From: Actinomycetota bacterium
Lineage (GTDB): Bacteria; Actinomycetota; Actinomycetes; S36-B12; GCA-2699445
Reading direction: 5' to 3'
DNA length: 39,152 nucleotides
Assembly: GCA_029978705.1 (NCBI GenBank)
Contig: JAPOIY010000024.1
Coordinates: forward strand, 1 to 39,152
Both the position numbers and the translations under genes were made by a program. Below are positions 19,044 through 27,182 of this stretch, in pieces. A model generated the notes under the pieces. That model was not told the DNA's origin and did no database searches. It saw only the letters and a program-made list of their open reading frames with translations. The first letter of the stretch is position 1. Each line of letters starts with the position of its first letter.

Positions 19044-21551
19044 TCAGCCGCGCAGCACCGCCCCGACCTCGGCTGCCGCGCGCGCCACGGCCGCCTCCCG
19101 GGCCGCTGTCACCTCGTCGGCGGTCAGGGTGCGGTCCGGGGCCCGGAATCGCAGCGCGAAGGCCAGGGACTTCTTCCCCTCCCCGACCTGCTCGCCGGTG
19201 TACTCGTCGAAGAGCCGCACGGACTCCACCAGGGGGCCGCCCCCGGCGCGCAGCGCCGCGGCCACTCCGCCGGCGGGCACGTCGTGCGCCACCACGAGGG
19301 CGACGTCCTCCTTGGCCACGGGCATGGTGTCGACCCGGGGCGCGGGGGCGATGGGGACCCGGGCCGCACTCAGCCGGTCGAGGTCGACTTCCATCGCGGC
19401 CGTGCGGGCCGGTAGTCCGGCCCGTTCGCAGACGCGGGGATGCAACTCGCCGGCATGTCCGACCACCTGGCCACCCGACCGGAGCACGGCGCACCGTCCC
19501 GGGTGCCAGGGGGGCTGCTCGCCGGGTACGACCTCGAGGTCGGCGCCGACGGCGCGCGCCACGAGTTGGGCGGCAGCCACGGCGTCCGCCCACTGCGTGG
19601 GGCGTTCCTCCCCCCACCACCCGCCCGGCTCGCGGGCGCCGGTCAACAAGGTGGCGACGTGGCGCGGCTGGTCAGGGAGGAGGGCGTCCAGGGCCGCCAG
19701 CTCCTCCGGGCCCGGCCGGCGGGAGACGTCGGGGCGTATCGCCGCGGCGGCTTCGAACGTCGCGACCGGGAGGAAGACCGGTCCCTGCTCGAAGAGGGCC
19801 AGGTCCTCCCCGCCGCGGGACAGGTTGCGCCGTGCGGTGGCGACGAGGCCCGGCAGCAGGGTCGTGCGCAGGTACGGCTGCTCGTCGCTGAGGGGGTTGG
19901 CCAGCCGGACCAACCAGTGCCGGGGGTCATCGCCGGGGATACCCAGTTCCGCCAGGTCGGCGTCACCGAGGAAGGGGTAGGACGGCACCTCGACGAAACC
20001 GGCTCCCGCCAACGCCGTACCGACCAGCCGCCGCAGCCGCCGCGCCTCCGGCAGCCCGCTCTGGGCGGGAACCGGCGGCAGGACCGAGGGGATCTCGTCG
20101 TAGCCGACGAGGCGCAGGACCTCCTCCACGAGGTCGTTGGGGTCGGTCAGGTCGGGGCGCCACGTCGGGGGCGTCACCTGCAGCCGCCCGTCGTGCTCCG
20201 CGACGGAGCAGCCGACGGCCGTTAGGGCGGACACCGTGGTCTGCGGGGACACCGGGAGGCCGCCGACCTCTGCGGGCAGGTCGGCGGAGATGTCGATCAT
20301 CACGGGGTCCCGGCCGAACTCGACGGCCGTCATCCCCAGGTGGGTGCCGCCGCCGTAGCGGACCAGCAGCGCGGCACCGCGCTCGGAGGCGTAGGCAGCC
20401 AGCGCGGGGTCGACGCCGCGCTCGAAACGGCGGGAGGCCTCGCTGCTGACCTTGTGGCGGCGCGACGACCGCGCGATGACGCCAGCGTCGAAATGCGCGG
20501 CCTCGAGCGCGATGTCGGTGGTCGCGTCGTTGATCTCCGAGGTGAGTCCGCCCATGACGCCTGCCAGACCGATCGGGCCCCGGTCGTCGGCGATCACGAG
20601 GTCGTCGGCGCCGAGGACCCGGTCGACGTGGTCCAGCGTCGTCAGTTCCTCCCCCGTCCGGGCCCGGCGCGCTCGCACCGGTCCCTGGAGGAGGTCCCGG
20701 TCGAACGCATGCAGTGGCTGGCCGGTCTCCAGCATCACGTAGTTGGTGACGTCGACCGCGAGGCTGACCGAGCGCATGCCGCCGGCCACGAGGCGGCTGC
20801 GTAGCCACATCGGCGTGGGCGCGGCGGGGTCGAACCCGGTGATGGTGCGCAAGGTGAACAGGTCGCACGCGGTGGGGTCCTCGGTGAGACCCTCGTGCGG
20901 CTCGGGGCCGGAGTCCGGGGCGGGCAGGTCCACCAACTCGGTGCCGGGGTCGGAGAAGGGGACTCCGTAGGCGGTGGCAGCCTCGCGGGCGACGCCCCGG
21001 ACGCTCAGTGCATAGCCCCGGTCCGGGGTCACCGCGATGTCGAGCACCTCGTCCCCGAGCCCGAGCAGCGGCGCGGCGTCGGCCCCGGGCTCCGCGGTGC
21101 CCGGCGGCAACACCATGATCCCGTCGTGGTCCTCCCCCAGCCCGAGCTCCCGTTCGCTGCAGATCATGCCGTCGGAGACCCGGCCGTACGTCGTGCGCGA
21201 CGAGATCGCGAAGTCCCCCGGCAGCACGGCGCCCGGCAGCGCCACCACGACGAGGTCACCCTCGGCGAAGTTGGGCGCACCGCAGATGATGCCGCGCAGC
21301 CCCGGCGTGTCGGGGTGACCGTGGTCGGGCCCGACCTCCACCTCGCAGAAACGGATCGGCTTCTTGAACTCGGTGAGTTCCTCGATGGTGCGGACCCGGC
21401 CCACGACCAGCGGGCCCTGCAGCCCGGCCCCGACGACGGCGACGGTCTCGACCTCCAGTCCGGCAGCGATGAGTCGGGCGGCGATATCCCGGCCGGACTG
21501 GTCGGCGGGGACCGGCGCGAACTCACGCAGCCAGGAGACGGGGACGCGCAT
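19044..21551 (-). CDS. pheT: Phenylalanyl-tRNA synthetase beta chain
   Basis: 835 residues. N-terminal [11 protein letters not shown] and the tRNA-binding (EMAP-like) domain at about 40-150, B3/B4 editing region, SRRFERGVD of the central fold, B5, the catalytic-like core and a C-terminal anticodon-binding FDX-ACB domain ([19 protein letters not shown]). It pairs with PheS as an alpha2-beta2 enzyme charging tRNA-Phe. The start at 21551 shares one base with the pheS stop (TGATG). The frame is open far upstream, but only by chance in GC-rich DNA. Confidence 0.97.
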   Translation of the reverse strand: MRVPVSWLREFAPVPADQSGRDIAARLIAAGLEVETVAVVGAGLQGPLVVGRVRTIEELTEFKKPIRFCEVEVGPDHGHPDTPGLRGIICGAPNFAEGDLVVVALPGAVLPGDFAISSRTTYGRVSDGMICSERELGLGEDHDGIMVLPPGTAEPGADAAPLLGLGDEVLDIAVTPDRGYALSVRGVAREAATAYGVPFSDPGTELVDLPAPDSGPEPHEGLTEDPTACDLFTLRTITGFDPAAPTPMWLRSRLVAGGMRSVSLAVDVTNYVMLETGQPLHAFDRDLLQGPVRARRARTGEELTTLDHVDRVLGADDLVIADDRGPIGLAGVMGGLTSEINDATTDIALEAAHFDAGVIARSSRRHKVSSEASRRFERGVDPALAAYASERGAALLVRYGGGTHLGMTAVEFGRDPVMIDISADLPAEVGGLPVSPQTTVSALTAVGCSVAEHDGRLQVTPPTWRPDLTDPNDLVEEVLRLVGYDEIPSVLPPVPAQSGLPEARRLRRLVGTALAGAGFVEVPSYPFLGDADLAELGIPGDDPRHWLVRLANPLSDEQPYLRTTLLPGLVATARRNLSRGGEDLALFEQGPVFLPVATFEAAAAIRPDVSRRPGPEELAALDALLPDQPRHVATLLTGAREPGGWWGEERPTQWADAVAAAQLVARAVGADLEVVPGEQPPWHPGRCAVLRSGGQVVGHAGELHPRVCERAGLPARTAAMEVDLDRLSAARVPIAPAPRVDTMPVAKEDVALVVAHDVPAGGVAAALRAGGGPLVESVRLFDEYTGEQVGEGKKSLAFALRFRAPDRTLTADEVTAAREAAVARAAAEVGAVLRG

Positions 21552-22660
21552 CAGACCTCCAGCCCGAACGGGCGGGTGAAGCGCACGTCGCCCTCGACCA
21601 TGTCGCGCATGTCGGTGATGCCGTGGCGGAACATCAGCGTCCGCTCCAGCCCCATCCCGAACGCGAACCCGCGGTACACGTCGGGGTCGATGCCGCAGGC
21701 CGCCAGCACCCGCGGATTGACCATGCCGCAGCCGCCCCACTCGATCCAGCCCTCGCTGCTGCAGGTGCGGCACGGGTTGTCGGGGTCGCCCACGGAAGCG
21801 CCGCGGCACACGAAACACTGCAGGTCCAGTTCGGCGCTCGGCTCGGTGAACGGGAAGTACGACGGCCGCAGTCGCGTGACGATGCCGGCCCCGAACAGGG
21901 CGGACGCGAAGTGGTCCAAGGTGCCCTTGAGGTGGGCCATCGTGATGCCCTTGTCGATCGCGAGGGCCTCGATCTGGCTGAAGACGGGCGTGTGGGTGGC
22001 GTCGAGTTCGTCGGTCCGGAAGACCCGTCCGGGCGCGACCATGTAGATCGGCGGCTCCTGGGTGAGCATGGTCCTGATCTGCACGGGCGAGGTGTGGGTA
22101 CGCAGCACGACCCCGGAGTCGGGGGACTCGACGAAGAACGTGTCCTGCATCGAGCGGGCCGGATGGTCCGGGCCGATGTTGAGGGCGTCGAAGTTGTGCC
22201 ATTCGGTCTCGACCTCGGGGCCGTCGACCACGTCGTACCCCATGGCGACGAAGATGTCGGCCATCCGCTCCTGGATGGTGGTGAGGGGATGCCGCGCGCC
22301 GACCGGGTCCCGGTCGTAGTCCTTGGTGACGTCGACCGCCTCCTCGGCCAGGACTCGTTCCTCCCGCTCGGCCTCCAGGACCTCCTGGCGCCGGGCCAGG
22401 GCTTGGTTCACCGCCTGCCGCGCCTGGCCGACCCGTTTGCCCGCCTCTGCCTTGGCGGCGGGCGGCAGGGCACCGATCTCCCGGTTGGCCAGGGCGAGCG
22501 GGGACCGGTCGCCGGTGTGGGCGATCCGGGCGTTCTTGAGCTGGGCGAGGTCCTGGGCCGCGGCGAACGCGGCCTGCGCGTCGGCCACCGCCGCCGCCAC
22601 GGACTCCTCGGACAGCGCCTCGACAGCCACTGGATCGAACTCCTTGTTGGGTGCGGACAC
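21551..22660 (-). CDS. pheS: Phenylalanyl-tRNA synthetase alpha chain
   Basis: 369 residues, class II synthetase catalytic subunit. An N-terminal coiled-coil region (about 20-110, Ala/Glu/Arg rich) contacts tRNA in known structures; the catalytic core includes [11 protein letters not shown] and motif 3 [13 protein letters not shown]. The start is the GTG at 22660, with a -10 box (TAAACT, 22672..22667) ending 6 nt before it, so the message is probably leaderless. A 65-nt gap separates it from the trmH stop; no T-box or attenuator leader is visible. Confidence 0.97.
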   Translation of the reverse strand: MSAPNKEFDPVAVEALSEESVAAAVADAQAAFAAAQDLAQLKNARIAHTGDRSPLALANREIGALPPAAKAEAGKRVGQARQAVNQALARRQEVLEAEREERVLAEEAVDVTKDYDRDPVGARHPLTTIQERMADIFVAMGYDVVDGPEVETEWHNFDALNIGPDHPARSMQDTFFVESPDSGVVLRTHTSPVQIRTMLTQEPPIYMVAPGRVFRTDELDATHTPVFSQIEALAIDKGITMAHLKGTLDHFASALFGAGIVTRLRPSYFPFTEPSAELDLQCFVCRGASVGDPDNPCRTCSSEGWIEWGGCGMVNPRVLAACGIDPDVYRGFAFGMGLERTLMFRHGITDMRDMVEGDVRFTRPFGLEV

Positions 22661-22666
22661 CCGGCA

Positions 22667-22672
22667 AGTTTA
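22667..22672 (-). promoter_or_regulatory. pheS leaderless promoter -10 (TAAACT)
   Basis: Minus strand 22672..22667 reads TAAACT; six bases later comes the pheS GTG, so transcription should begin at the start codon. The -35 region is poor. Confidence 0.6.
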
Positions 22673-22725
22673 GGGACAGGGGCCGCGTGCCGGTACAGCC
22701 GCATACCTCCGGAAGGGACCCAGCG

Positions 22726-23526
22726 TCAGTGCTGGGCGAAGGCGCTGCTGTATAGACACACGGCGGCGGCCGCCGCCAGGTTGAGCGACTCGGCGCCGCC
22801 GTAGACCGGGATGGCCACGCGGAGACCGGTCGCCACATCCTCCGGCAGCCCGTGGGCCTCGTTGCCGAACAGCCACAACGTGGGGGCCGCCAGGGCCCCC
22901 GAGTCGGACAGGCTGGGCAGTTGCATGTCGGCGTCGCCGGCGGCCGCCAGCACCTGCAGCCCGGCGGCCGCGGCCAGGACCGGTGCGATGCCGGCCACGC
23001 GGGCGAAGGGCACGTGGAACAGCGACCCCGCGGTGCTGCGCACACATTTGCCGTTGTAGGGGTCGACGGCATCGCCGGAGAAGATCACGGCATCCGCGCC
23101 GGCAGCGTCGGCGGTCCGCAGAATGGTCCCCGCGTTCCCGGGGTCGCGGATCTCGTGGAGGACGGCCACCAGCGTGGCGTCTGCCAGCAGCCCGGTGAGG
23201 TCCGGATGGTCGACGAAACCGCAGACGGCGGCGATGCCCTGCGGGTGCACGGTCTCGGTCATGGCCAACAGCACTGGTTCGGGCACTTCGGTCACCTTGA
23301 GGTGGGCGTCCCGGGCGGCTGCCGCGACCTGGGCGGCGGGACCGGGGGGGTCGGCGACCACGAACACCTCGTCGATGACCTCCGGCCGGTGTGCCACCGC
23401 TTCACGCACCGCCTGCGGCCCCTCGACGAGGAACCGCGACACCTTCTGACGGAAGGATCGGTTCGCCAGACGACGGACGGCCCCGACCCGGTCCGATCTG
23501 ACCGAGGTGGGGCCGTCCTGCGTCAT
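22726..23526 (-). CDS. SpoU/TrmH-family rRNA or tRNA 2'-O-methyltransferase
   Basis: 266 residues. SPOUT methyltransferase with an N-terminal RNA-binding domain ([21 protein letters not shown]). The three SpoU motifs are intact: [12 protein letters not shown] (127-138, with the conserved Asn and Arg), [11 protein letters not shown] (217-227) and the knot motif [15 protein letters not shown] (239-253). Target nucleotide cannot be assigned; 23S rRNA is usual for neighbours of infC-rplT. It lies 10 nt after rplT, so it belongs to that operon. Confidence 0.92.
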   Translation of the reverse strand: MTQDGPTSVRSDRVGAVRRLANRSFRQKVSRFLVEGPQAVREAVAHRPEVIDEVFVVADPPGPAAQVAAAARDAHLKVTEVPEPVLLAMTETVHPQGIAAVCGFVDHPDLTGLLADATLVAVLHEIRDPGNAGTILRTADAAGADAVIFSGDAVDPYNGKCVRSTAGSLFHVPFARVAGIAPVLAAAAGLQVLAAAGDADMQLPSLSDSGALAAPTLWLFGNEAHGLPEDVATGLRVAIPVYGGAESLNLAAAAAVCLYSSAFAQH

Positions 23527-23536
23527 CGGGCAGCCG

Positions 23537-23899
23537 TCAGGCCGCTGCGACTGCGGCGCGCGCCTTGTCCACGAGAGCGGCGAACGCGTCGGGGTCGTTG
23601 ACCGCGAGCTCTGCGAGCATGCGGCGGTCGACCTCGATGCCGGACAACCGCAGGCCCTGGATGAACCGGTTGTACGTCATGCCGTTGGCTCGGGCACCCG
23701 CGTTGATCCGCTGGATCCAGAGGCGCCGGAAGTCGCCCTTGCGGTCCTTGCGGTGGTCGTACGCGTAGACGAGCGAGTGGGTCACCTGCTCCTTGGCCTT
23801 GCGGTACAACCGGGACCGTTGACCGCGGTAGCCCCGAGCCTGCTCGAGAACTTCCCGCCGCTTCTTCTGGGCGTTGACCGCCCGCTTCACTCTTGCCAT
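23537..23899 (-). CDS. rplT: 50S ribosomal protein L20
   Basis: 120 residues, typical length. The N-terminus [21 protein letters not shown] and [17 protein letters not shown] are diagnostic. L20 binds 23S rRNA early in 50S assembly and in several bacteria represses its own operon by binding the leader. A GAGGAGG site (inside the 23-nt gap after rpmI) precedes the ATG. Confidence 0.98.
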   Translation of the reverse strand: MARVKRAVNAQKKRREVLEQARGYRGQRSRLYRKAKEQVTHSLVYAYDHRKDRKGDFRRLWIQRINAGARANGMTYNRFIQGLRLSGIEVDRRMLAELAVNDPDAFAALVDKARAAVAAA

Positions 23900-23922
23900 G
23901 GGTCTACTCCTCCTCGGTCAGA

Positions 23923-24120
23923 TCAGCGCTCGCCGAGCAGGCGCTTGACGTTCTTCGTGTCGGACTTGGCGACGTCGACGTCGGCAGCCAGCCGACGCGT
24001 GCGCTTGGTGGCCTTGTGCTCGAGCAGGTGGCGTCGGTTGGCCTGCTCGCGGCGCAGCTTGCCCGACCCGGTCTTCTTGATGCGCTTCTTGGTCCCGCTG
24101 TGGGTCTTCATCTTCGGCAT
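23923..24120 (-). CDS. rpmI: 50S ribosomal protein L35
   Basis: 65 residues, full length, highly basic ([20 protein letters not shown]). It lies 7 nt after the infC stop, with the purine-rich end of infC acting as ribosome site. Middle gene of infC-rpmI-rplT. Confidence 0.98.
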   Translation of the reverse strand: MPKMKTHSGTKKRIKKTGSGKLRREQANRRHLLEHKATKRTRRLAADVDVAKSDTKNVKRLLGER

Positions 24121-24127
24121 GTCTTCC

Positions 24128-24754
24128 TCACTCCTCCTCGGCCGCGTCGGGCGCGGCCTCGTGCTCTGTGGTCAGGTCCCGCTCGGCCTCACGGCGCTCC
24201 CGGTCCCGGCGCTGCTGCGACCGGGTCCCCTTGACCTCGGATTTCTTCTTGAGGGGCGCGATCACCATGATCATGTTGCGCCCCTCCTGCTTCGGGGAGT
24301 ACTCCACGAAGCCGATGTCCTCGATGTCCTCGGCGAGCCGTTGCAACAGCCGGAACCCGAGTTCCGGCCGGCTCTGCTCGCGCCCCCGGAACATGATCGT
24401 GACCTTGACCTTGTCGCCTCCGTTCAGGAAGCGGACGATGTGACCCTTCTTGGTCTCGTAGTCATGGGGATCGATCTTGGGCCGGAGTTTCATCTCCTTG
24501 ATCACTGTCTGCGCCTGATTGCGGCGGGCGGCACGGTCCTTCTGCGCGGACTCGTACTTGAACTTGCCGTAATCCATCAACTTGCACACCGGAGGCCGGC
24601 TGTTCGGGGCCACCTCGACGAGGTCGAGGTCGCTCTCGCGGGCCAGGCGCAGCGCATCGTCGATACGTACGATGCCCACCTGCTCGCCGTTGGGTCCGAC
24701 GAGGCGGACTTCGGGCACGCGGATCCGGTCGTTGATACGGGGTTCGACGCTGAT
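24128..24754 (-). CDS. infC: Translation initiation factor IF-3, ATC start
   Basis: About 208 residues if started at ATC 24754. The N domain ([17 protein letters not shown]), linker and C domain ([36 protein letters not shown]) are complete, followed by an acidic/basic tail. IF-3 blocks 50S joining and rejects non-canonical start codons. The best ribosome site, AAGGAGG at 24765..24759, ends 4 nt before an ATC codon that begins where IF-3 homology begins. The in-frame GTG 24 nt upstream (24778) has no comparable site; a further upstream start to 24850 is not conserved. A rare start allows IF-3 to repress itself, as known for AUU in E. coli. Sure of the gene, fairly sure of the start. Confidence 0.95.
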   Translation of the reverse strand: MSVEPRINDRIRVPEVRLVGPNGEQVGIVRIDDALRLARESDLDLVEVAPNSRPPVCKLMDYGKFKYESAQKDRAARRNQAQTVIKEMKLRPKIDPHDYETKKGHIVRFLNGGDKVKVTIMFRGREQSRPELGFRLLQRLAEDIEDIGFVEYSPKQEGRNMIMVIAPLKKKSEVKGTRSQQRRDRERREAERDLTTEHEAAPDAAEEE

Positions 24755-24758
24755 GGCG

Positions 24759-24765
24759 CCTCCTT
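24759..24765 (-). promoter_or_regulatory. infC ribosome binding site deciding an ATC start
   Basis: AAGGAGG, the strongest Shine-Dalgarno sequence near the gene, followed by CGCC and then ATC. It lies downstream of the alternative GTG at 24778 and therefore cannot serve it. Confidence 0.7.
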
Positions 24766-24779
24766 GCTCGATGATCACG

Positions 24780-24925
24780 TCGGCCGTCCGGCCGAGTCGA
24801 GGGAGACGCAAGCGGCAAGGTGCGTGGCACCGCCTGACCGGACCAGACAACCCAGGGGGTGAAAGGTGGGACGAGAGTCCGCTTGCGCATCCGACCCGAC
24901 AAGGGTTCCGGATGGGTCGTCTGAC
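24780..24925 (-). promoter_or_regulatory. infC 5' leader, possible autoregulatory RNA
   Basis: About 165 nt separate the predicted start site (near 24919) from the ATC. Within it are a 9-bp perfect long-range inverted repeat (CGCAAGCGG at 24807-24815 and CCGCTTGCG at 24879-24887) and a hairpin with a 6-bp stem and 4-nt loop at 24780-24795. Leaders of infC-rpmI-rplT operons are L20 targets in other bacteria; whether this one is, is inference. Confidence 0.4.
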
Positions 24926-24931
24926 AGTGTA
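24926..24931 (-). promoter_or_regulatory. infC operon promoter -10 (TACACT)
   Basis: Minus strand 24931..24926 reads TACACT, with a possible -35 TTGGGC at 24956..24951 (19-bp spacer). On the plus strand the overlapping CAGTGT (24925-24930) ends 6 nt before the DUF1844 ATG, so one symmetric element may fire in both directions. Confidence 0.5.
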
Positions 24932-24936
24932 GCCGC

Positions 24937-25272
24937 ATGGACACGCCAGCGCCCAATCCCGAGTCCGGCTCCGTGACCGCCCCGCGGGATCTCGCCCAAC
25001 TGTCCGCCGTTGAGATCGTGGGGGCCAATGCGGTGGACCTGATGACGGCCGCGGCCGTGAAGTTGGGGCTCTACGAGGGCACCGACGACGACGTCGACCT
25101 GGCGGAGGCCCGGATCCTCATCGACTCCCTCGCGGGCCTGGTGAATGCCGCGGTCCCCCACCTCGGCCACCACCACGCAGCGCCTCTGCGCGACGGCCTG
25201 TCGTCGCTGCAGACTGCGTTCCGCGAGGCCAGCGCGATCCCCGACCCCCCGGGCCAGGGCCCCGGCGAATAG
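24937..25272 (+). CDS. DUF1844 protein
   Basis: 111 residues. The central region, [18 protein letters not shown] and [17 protein letters not shown] (about 30-75), matches the DUF1844 family, small helical proteins of unknown function often found next to infC in actinobacteria. The C-terminal third has a His-rich turn ([10 protein letters not shown]) and a helix. It has no signal peptide or ribosome site; a weak -10 ending 6 nt before the ATG suggests a leaderless message. Divergent from infC. Confidence 0.85.
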   Translation: MDTPAPNPESGSVTAPRDLAQLSAVEIVGANAVDLMTAAAVKLGLYEGTDDDVDLAEARILIDSLAGLVNAAVPHLGHHHAAPLRDGLSSLQTAFREASAIPDPPGQGPGE

Positions 25273-25314
25273 CTCGGGAGCGTCGCAGCCACTCAACATC
25301 GGTGGTGATCTGGA

Positions 25315-25340
25315 GGTTTAGTGGGACGCCGTCCGGGTAA
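25315..25340 (+). promoter_or_regulatory. Stress-sigma (SigB/SigF-type) promoter
   Basis: GGTTT (25315-25319), 15 bp, GGGTAA (25335-25340). This matches the actinobacterial general-stress sigma consensus (GGTTT / GGGTA with 15-17 bp between), in the intergenic gap directly ahead of the small exported peptide gene. Confidence 0.6.
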
Positions 25341-25375
25341 ATTCCTGGCATCACCCCGAACCAAGGAGAACCACC

Positions 25376-25579
25376 ATGAAGAAGTCACTCGTCGCCATCG
25401 CCGCCGCTGCCGGACTCGCCACCCTGGCGGTCACCGGCGTCGCCGCGGCCCGGGACGTCCCGGCCGCCCCGGCGGCTGCCAGCCACCAGGTCGCGGACCC
25501 CGCGCCCGCCGCCAGCTCCCACCATGTGGTCGTGGTGGCCGCGTCCCATCCGAAGCCGGCTCCGGCGCCCGCCGCCTGA
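25376..25579 (+). CDS. Small exported Ala/Pro/His-rich peptide
   Basis: 67 residues. A signal peptide (MKKSLVAIAAAAGLATLAV, cleavage about residue 25) is followed by a mature peptide of about 42 residues rich in Ala, Pro, Val and Ser-His pairs (SHQV, SHHVVVV, SHPKP). AAGGAG lies 8 nt ahead of the ATG. No family recognised; the spaced histidines could bind metal, which is speculation. The stress-type promoter upstream and the hairpin terminator downstream make it an independent one-gene unit. Confidence 0.8.
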   Translation: MKKSLVAIAAAAGLATLAVTGVAAARDVPAAPAAASHQVADPAPAASSHHVVVVAASHPKPAPAPAA

Positions 25580-25594
25580 GGCCACCCTCGGACA

Positions 25595-25617
25595 CCCACC
25601 GGCTCCGGTCCGGTGGG
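25595..25617. terminator. Bidirectional hairpin terminator
   Basis: CCCACCGG (25595-25602), 7-nt loop, CCGGTGGG (25610-25617): a perfect 8-bp GC stem between the convergent stops of the small peptide gene (25579) and accD3 (25637). It has no T-tract, common for high-GC actinobacteria. Confidence 0.6.
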
Positions 25618-25636
25618 GTCCCAGCCGGGGCAGCGG

Positions 25637-27142
25637 TCAGTGGCGGGGCCACCGGCGGGGCAAGGCCCCCGTGCCGCTGGCCGCCACCCGGCTGACCTCT
25701 TCGGCCAGGACCTGCCGCCAGGCATCCCGGTCCGATACGGGCACCGCTACCACCCGGTCCACCGCACCGGCGCGGGCCAGGTCCACGGCGCGGATCCGCT
25801 GGCGTTCCGCGATCTCGGGAGCGCGGTCGACGGTGCGATGGGAGATCAGCGAGGCCCCCTCGACGGGTAGGGGCGTCACCCAGGAGTCGCCGGCCGCCAC
25901 GACCCGGTCCGCCGGGAGCAGCGCCAGGGCACCGCCACCACCGCCCCCACCGAGCAGGACCGAGACCGTCGGGGTGCGCAGATGCATCAGGTCCGCGAGC
26001 GATCGGGCGATCTCGCCGGCCAGCGCCCCCTGCTCCGCCGCCGCGCTGAGTTCCGCCCCTTGAGTGTCGACGATGGACACGAGGGGGACCGCCCAGCGTT
26101 CGGCCAGCCGCATCGCTCGGCGCGCCAGCCGCAGATCCGCAGGCCCGATGCCCCGTCCGGCGGAACCGAACTCCGTCTGCCGGGAGCGGTCCTGGGCCAC
26201 CACCACACATCCGATCCCCTCCAGCACCACCAGCCAGACCCGGGTGGCGGTGGCTCTCTCCCCCGTCCCGGTCCCGGACAGTTCCACGGCTCCGGGAAGG
26301 TCGGCGATCAGGTCGGCCGCCCCGGTGCGGGACGGGTCGCGGGTCCGCTCGATGGCCTCCCAGGCCCCCAACTCGTCCTGGGAGGGCCGCACCGGCGACC
26401 GGCTGGACGGACGGTGGGACACCTCGGGGGTGGGGTTCTCCCAGCCCGGCGGGACAACTCCCGTATCGGGTCGGGCCCGCCACACGGTCAAGGTGTGGAC
26501 CACCGTCTGGCGCCACTGGCCCGGGGTCGCCACGCCGTCGAGGACACCCGCAGCAGCCAGTCCCTCCGCGGTCTGCACGTCGCCCGGGAACGCGCTGCCG
26601 TACAGACCTTCGTAGACGCGCGGGCCCAGGAACCCGACCAGCGCGCCCGGCTCGGCGAAGGTCACGTCCCCGAGGGACCCCCAGGTGGCGAACACGCCTC
26701 CTGTCGTGGGGTGTCGCAGGTACACCAGATACGGAAGGCCGGCGGCGGTGTGCGACCGGACCGCGGCGGCGATGCCCGCCATCCGGAGGAACGCGGGCGT
26801 ACCCTCCTGCATCCGGGTGCCGCCGGACGTCGGCAGTCCCAGGACGGGGAGGCCGAGCGCCGTGGCCCGCTCGAAAGCGGCCACGATCCGGTCGGCCGCG
26901 GCACTCCCCACGGAGCCGGCCAGGAAGTCGAAGTCGGAGGCGACGACGGCCACCGGAAGACCCGCCACGCGGGCGGAGCCGGTGATCACGGACTCGTCGC
27001 CGCCGGTGTGGGCACGGGCTGCCGCCAACTCGGCCACATAGTCGGGCCGCCCGCCGGGATCGGTGGCGGGGGCATCCCACGAACGCCAGGAACCGTCGTC
27101 GACGACCACACCGAGCAGGTCGGCGGTGGTGGTGCGGGACAT
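25637..27142 (-). CDS. accD3: Acyl-CoA carboxylase carboxyltransferase (AccD3 type)
   Basis: 501 residues holding both carboxyltransferase halves in one chain: an N-terminal AccD-like half (SGGTRMQEGTPAFLRMAGIAAAV, HPTTGGVFATWGSLGD, GFLGPRVYEGLYG) and a C-terminal AccA-like half (VSIVDTQGAELSAAAEQG, GGGGGGGALALLPADRV). The usual AccD zinc ribbon is absent. It resembles mycobacterial AccD3, proposed to make malonyl-CoA for fatty acid synthesis with a biotinylated alpha subunit encoded elsewhere; residues 15-25 (DDGSWRSWD) fit. The start at 27142 has TACGCT ending 6 nt upstream, so it is probably leaderless. The frame stays open upstream across the divergent gene, without meaning. Confidence 0.93.
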   Translation of the reverse strand: MSRTTTADLLGVVVDDGSWRSWDAPATDPGGRPDYVAELAAARAHTGGDESVITGSARVAGLPVAVVASDFDFLAGSVGSAAADRIVAAFERATALGLPVLGLPTSGGTRMQEGTPAFLRMAGIAAAVRSHTAAGLPYLVYLRHPTTGGVFATWGSLGDVTFAEPGALVGFLGPRVYEGLYGSAFPGDVQTAEGLAAAGVLDGVATPGQWRQTVVHTLTVWRARPDTGVVPPGWENPTPEVSHRPSSRSPVRPSQDELGAWEAIERTRDPSRTGAADLIADLPGAVELSGTGTGERATATRVWLVVLEGIGCVVVAQDRSRQTEFGSAGRGIGPADLRLARRAMRLAERWAVPLVSIVDTQGAELSAAAEQGALAGEIARSLADLMHLRTPTVSVLLGGGGGGGALALLPADRVVAAGDSWVTPLPVEGASLISHRTVDRAPEIAERQRIRAVDLARAGAVDRVVAVPVSDRDAWRQVLAEEVSRVAASGTGALPRRWPRH

Positions 27143-27148
27143 GACGTC

Positions 27149-27176
27149 AGCGTAGGCGGCAGCGAACCCGTAGTCT
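27149..27176. promoter_or_regulatory. Overlapping divergent promoters of accD3 and decarboxylase
   Basis: Minus strand TACGCT at 27154..27149, 6 nt, ATG (27142). Plus strand TAGTCT at 27171-27176, 6 nt, ATG (27183). With a 17-bp spacer the -35 region of each promoter falls on the -10 box of the other, so the two probably cannot be occupied at once. Confidence 0.55.
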
Positions 27177-27182
27177 GCCGCC

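Noticed and set aside
22661-22725. T-box or attenuator ahead of pheS-pheT
   Set aside because: The gap is 65 nt, has no stem-loop set or T-box sequence, and holds a -10 box adjacent to the start codon.
21552-23072. Upstream extension of the pheT frame to 1342 codons
   Set aside because: It crosses pheS and trmH in another frame with Pro/Arg/Gly-rich composition; the true start at 21551 overlaps the pheS stop.
24752-24891. Short leader reading frame starting [10 protein letters not shown] in the infC leader
   Set aside because: It has no ribosome site and runs into infC out of frame with Arg-rich sequence; more likely chance, though a leader peptide is not excluded.
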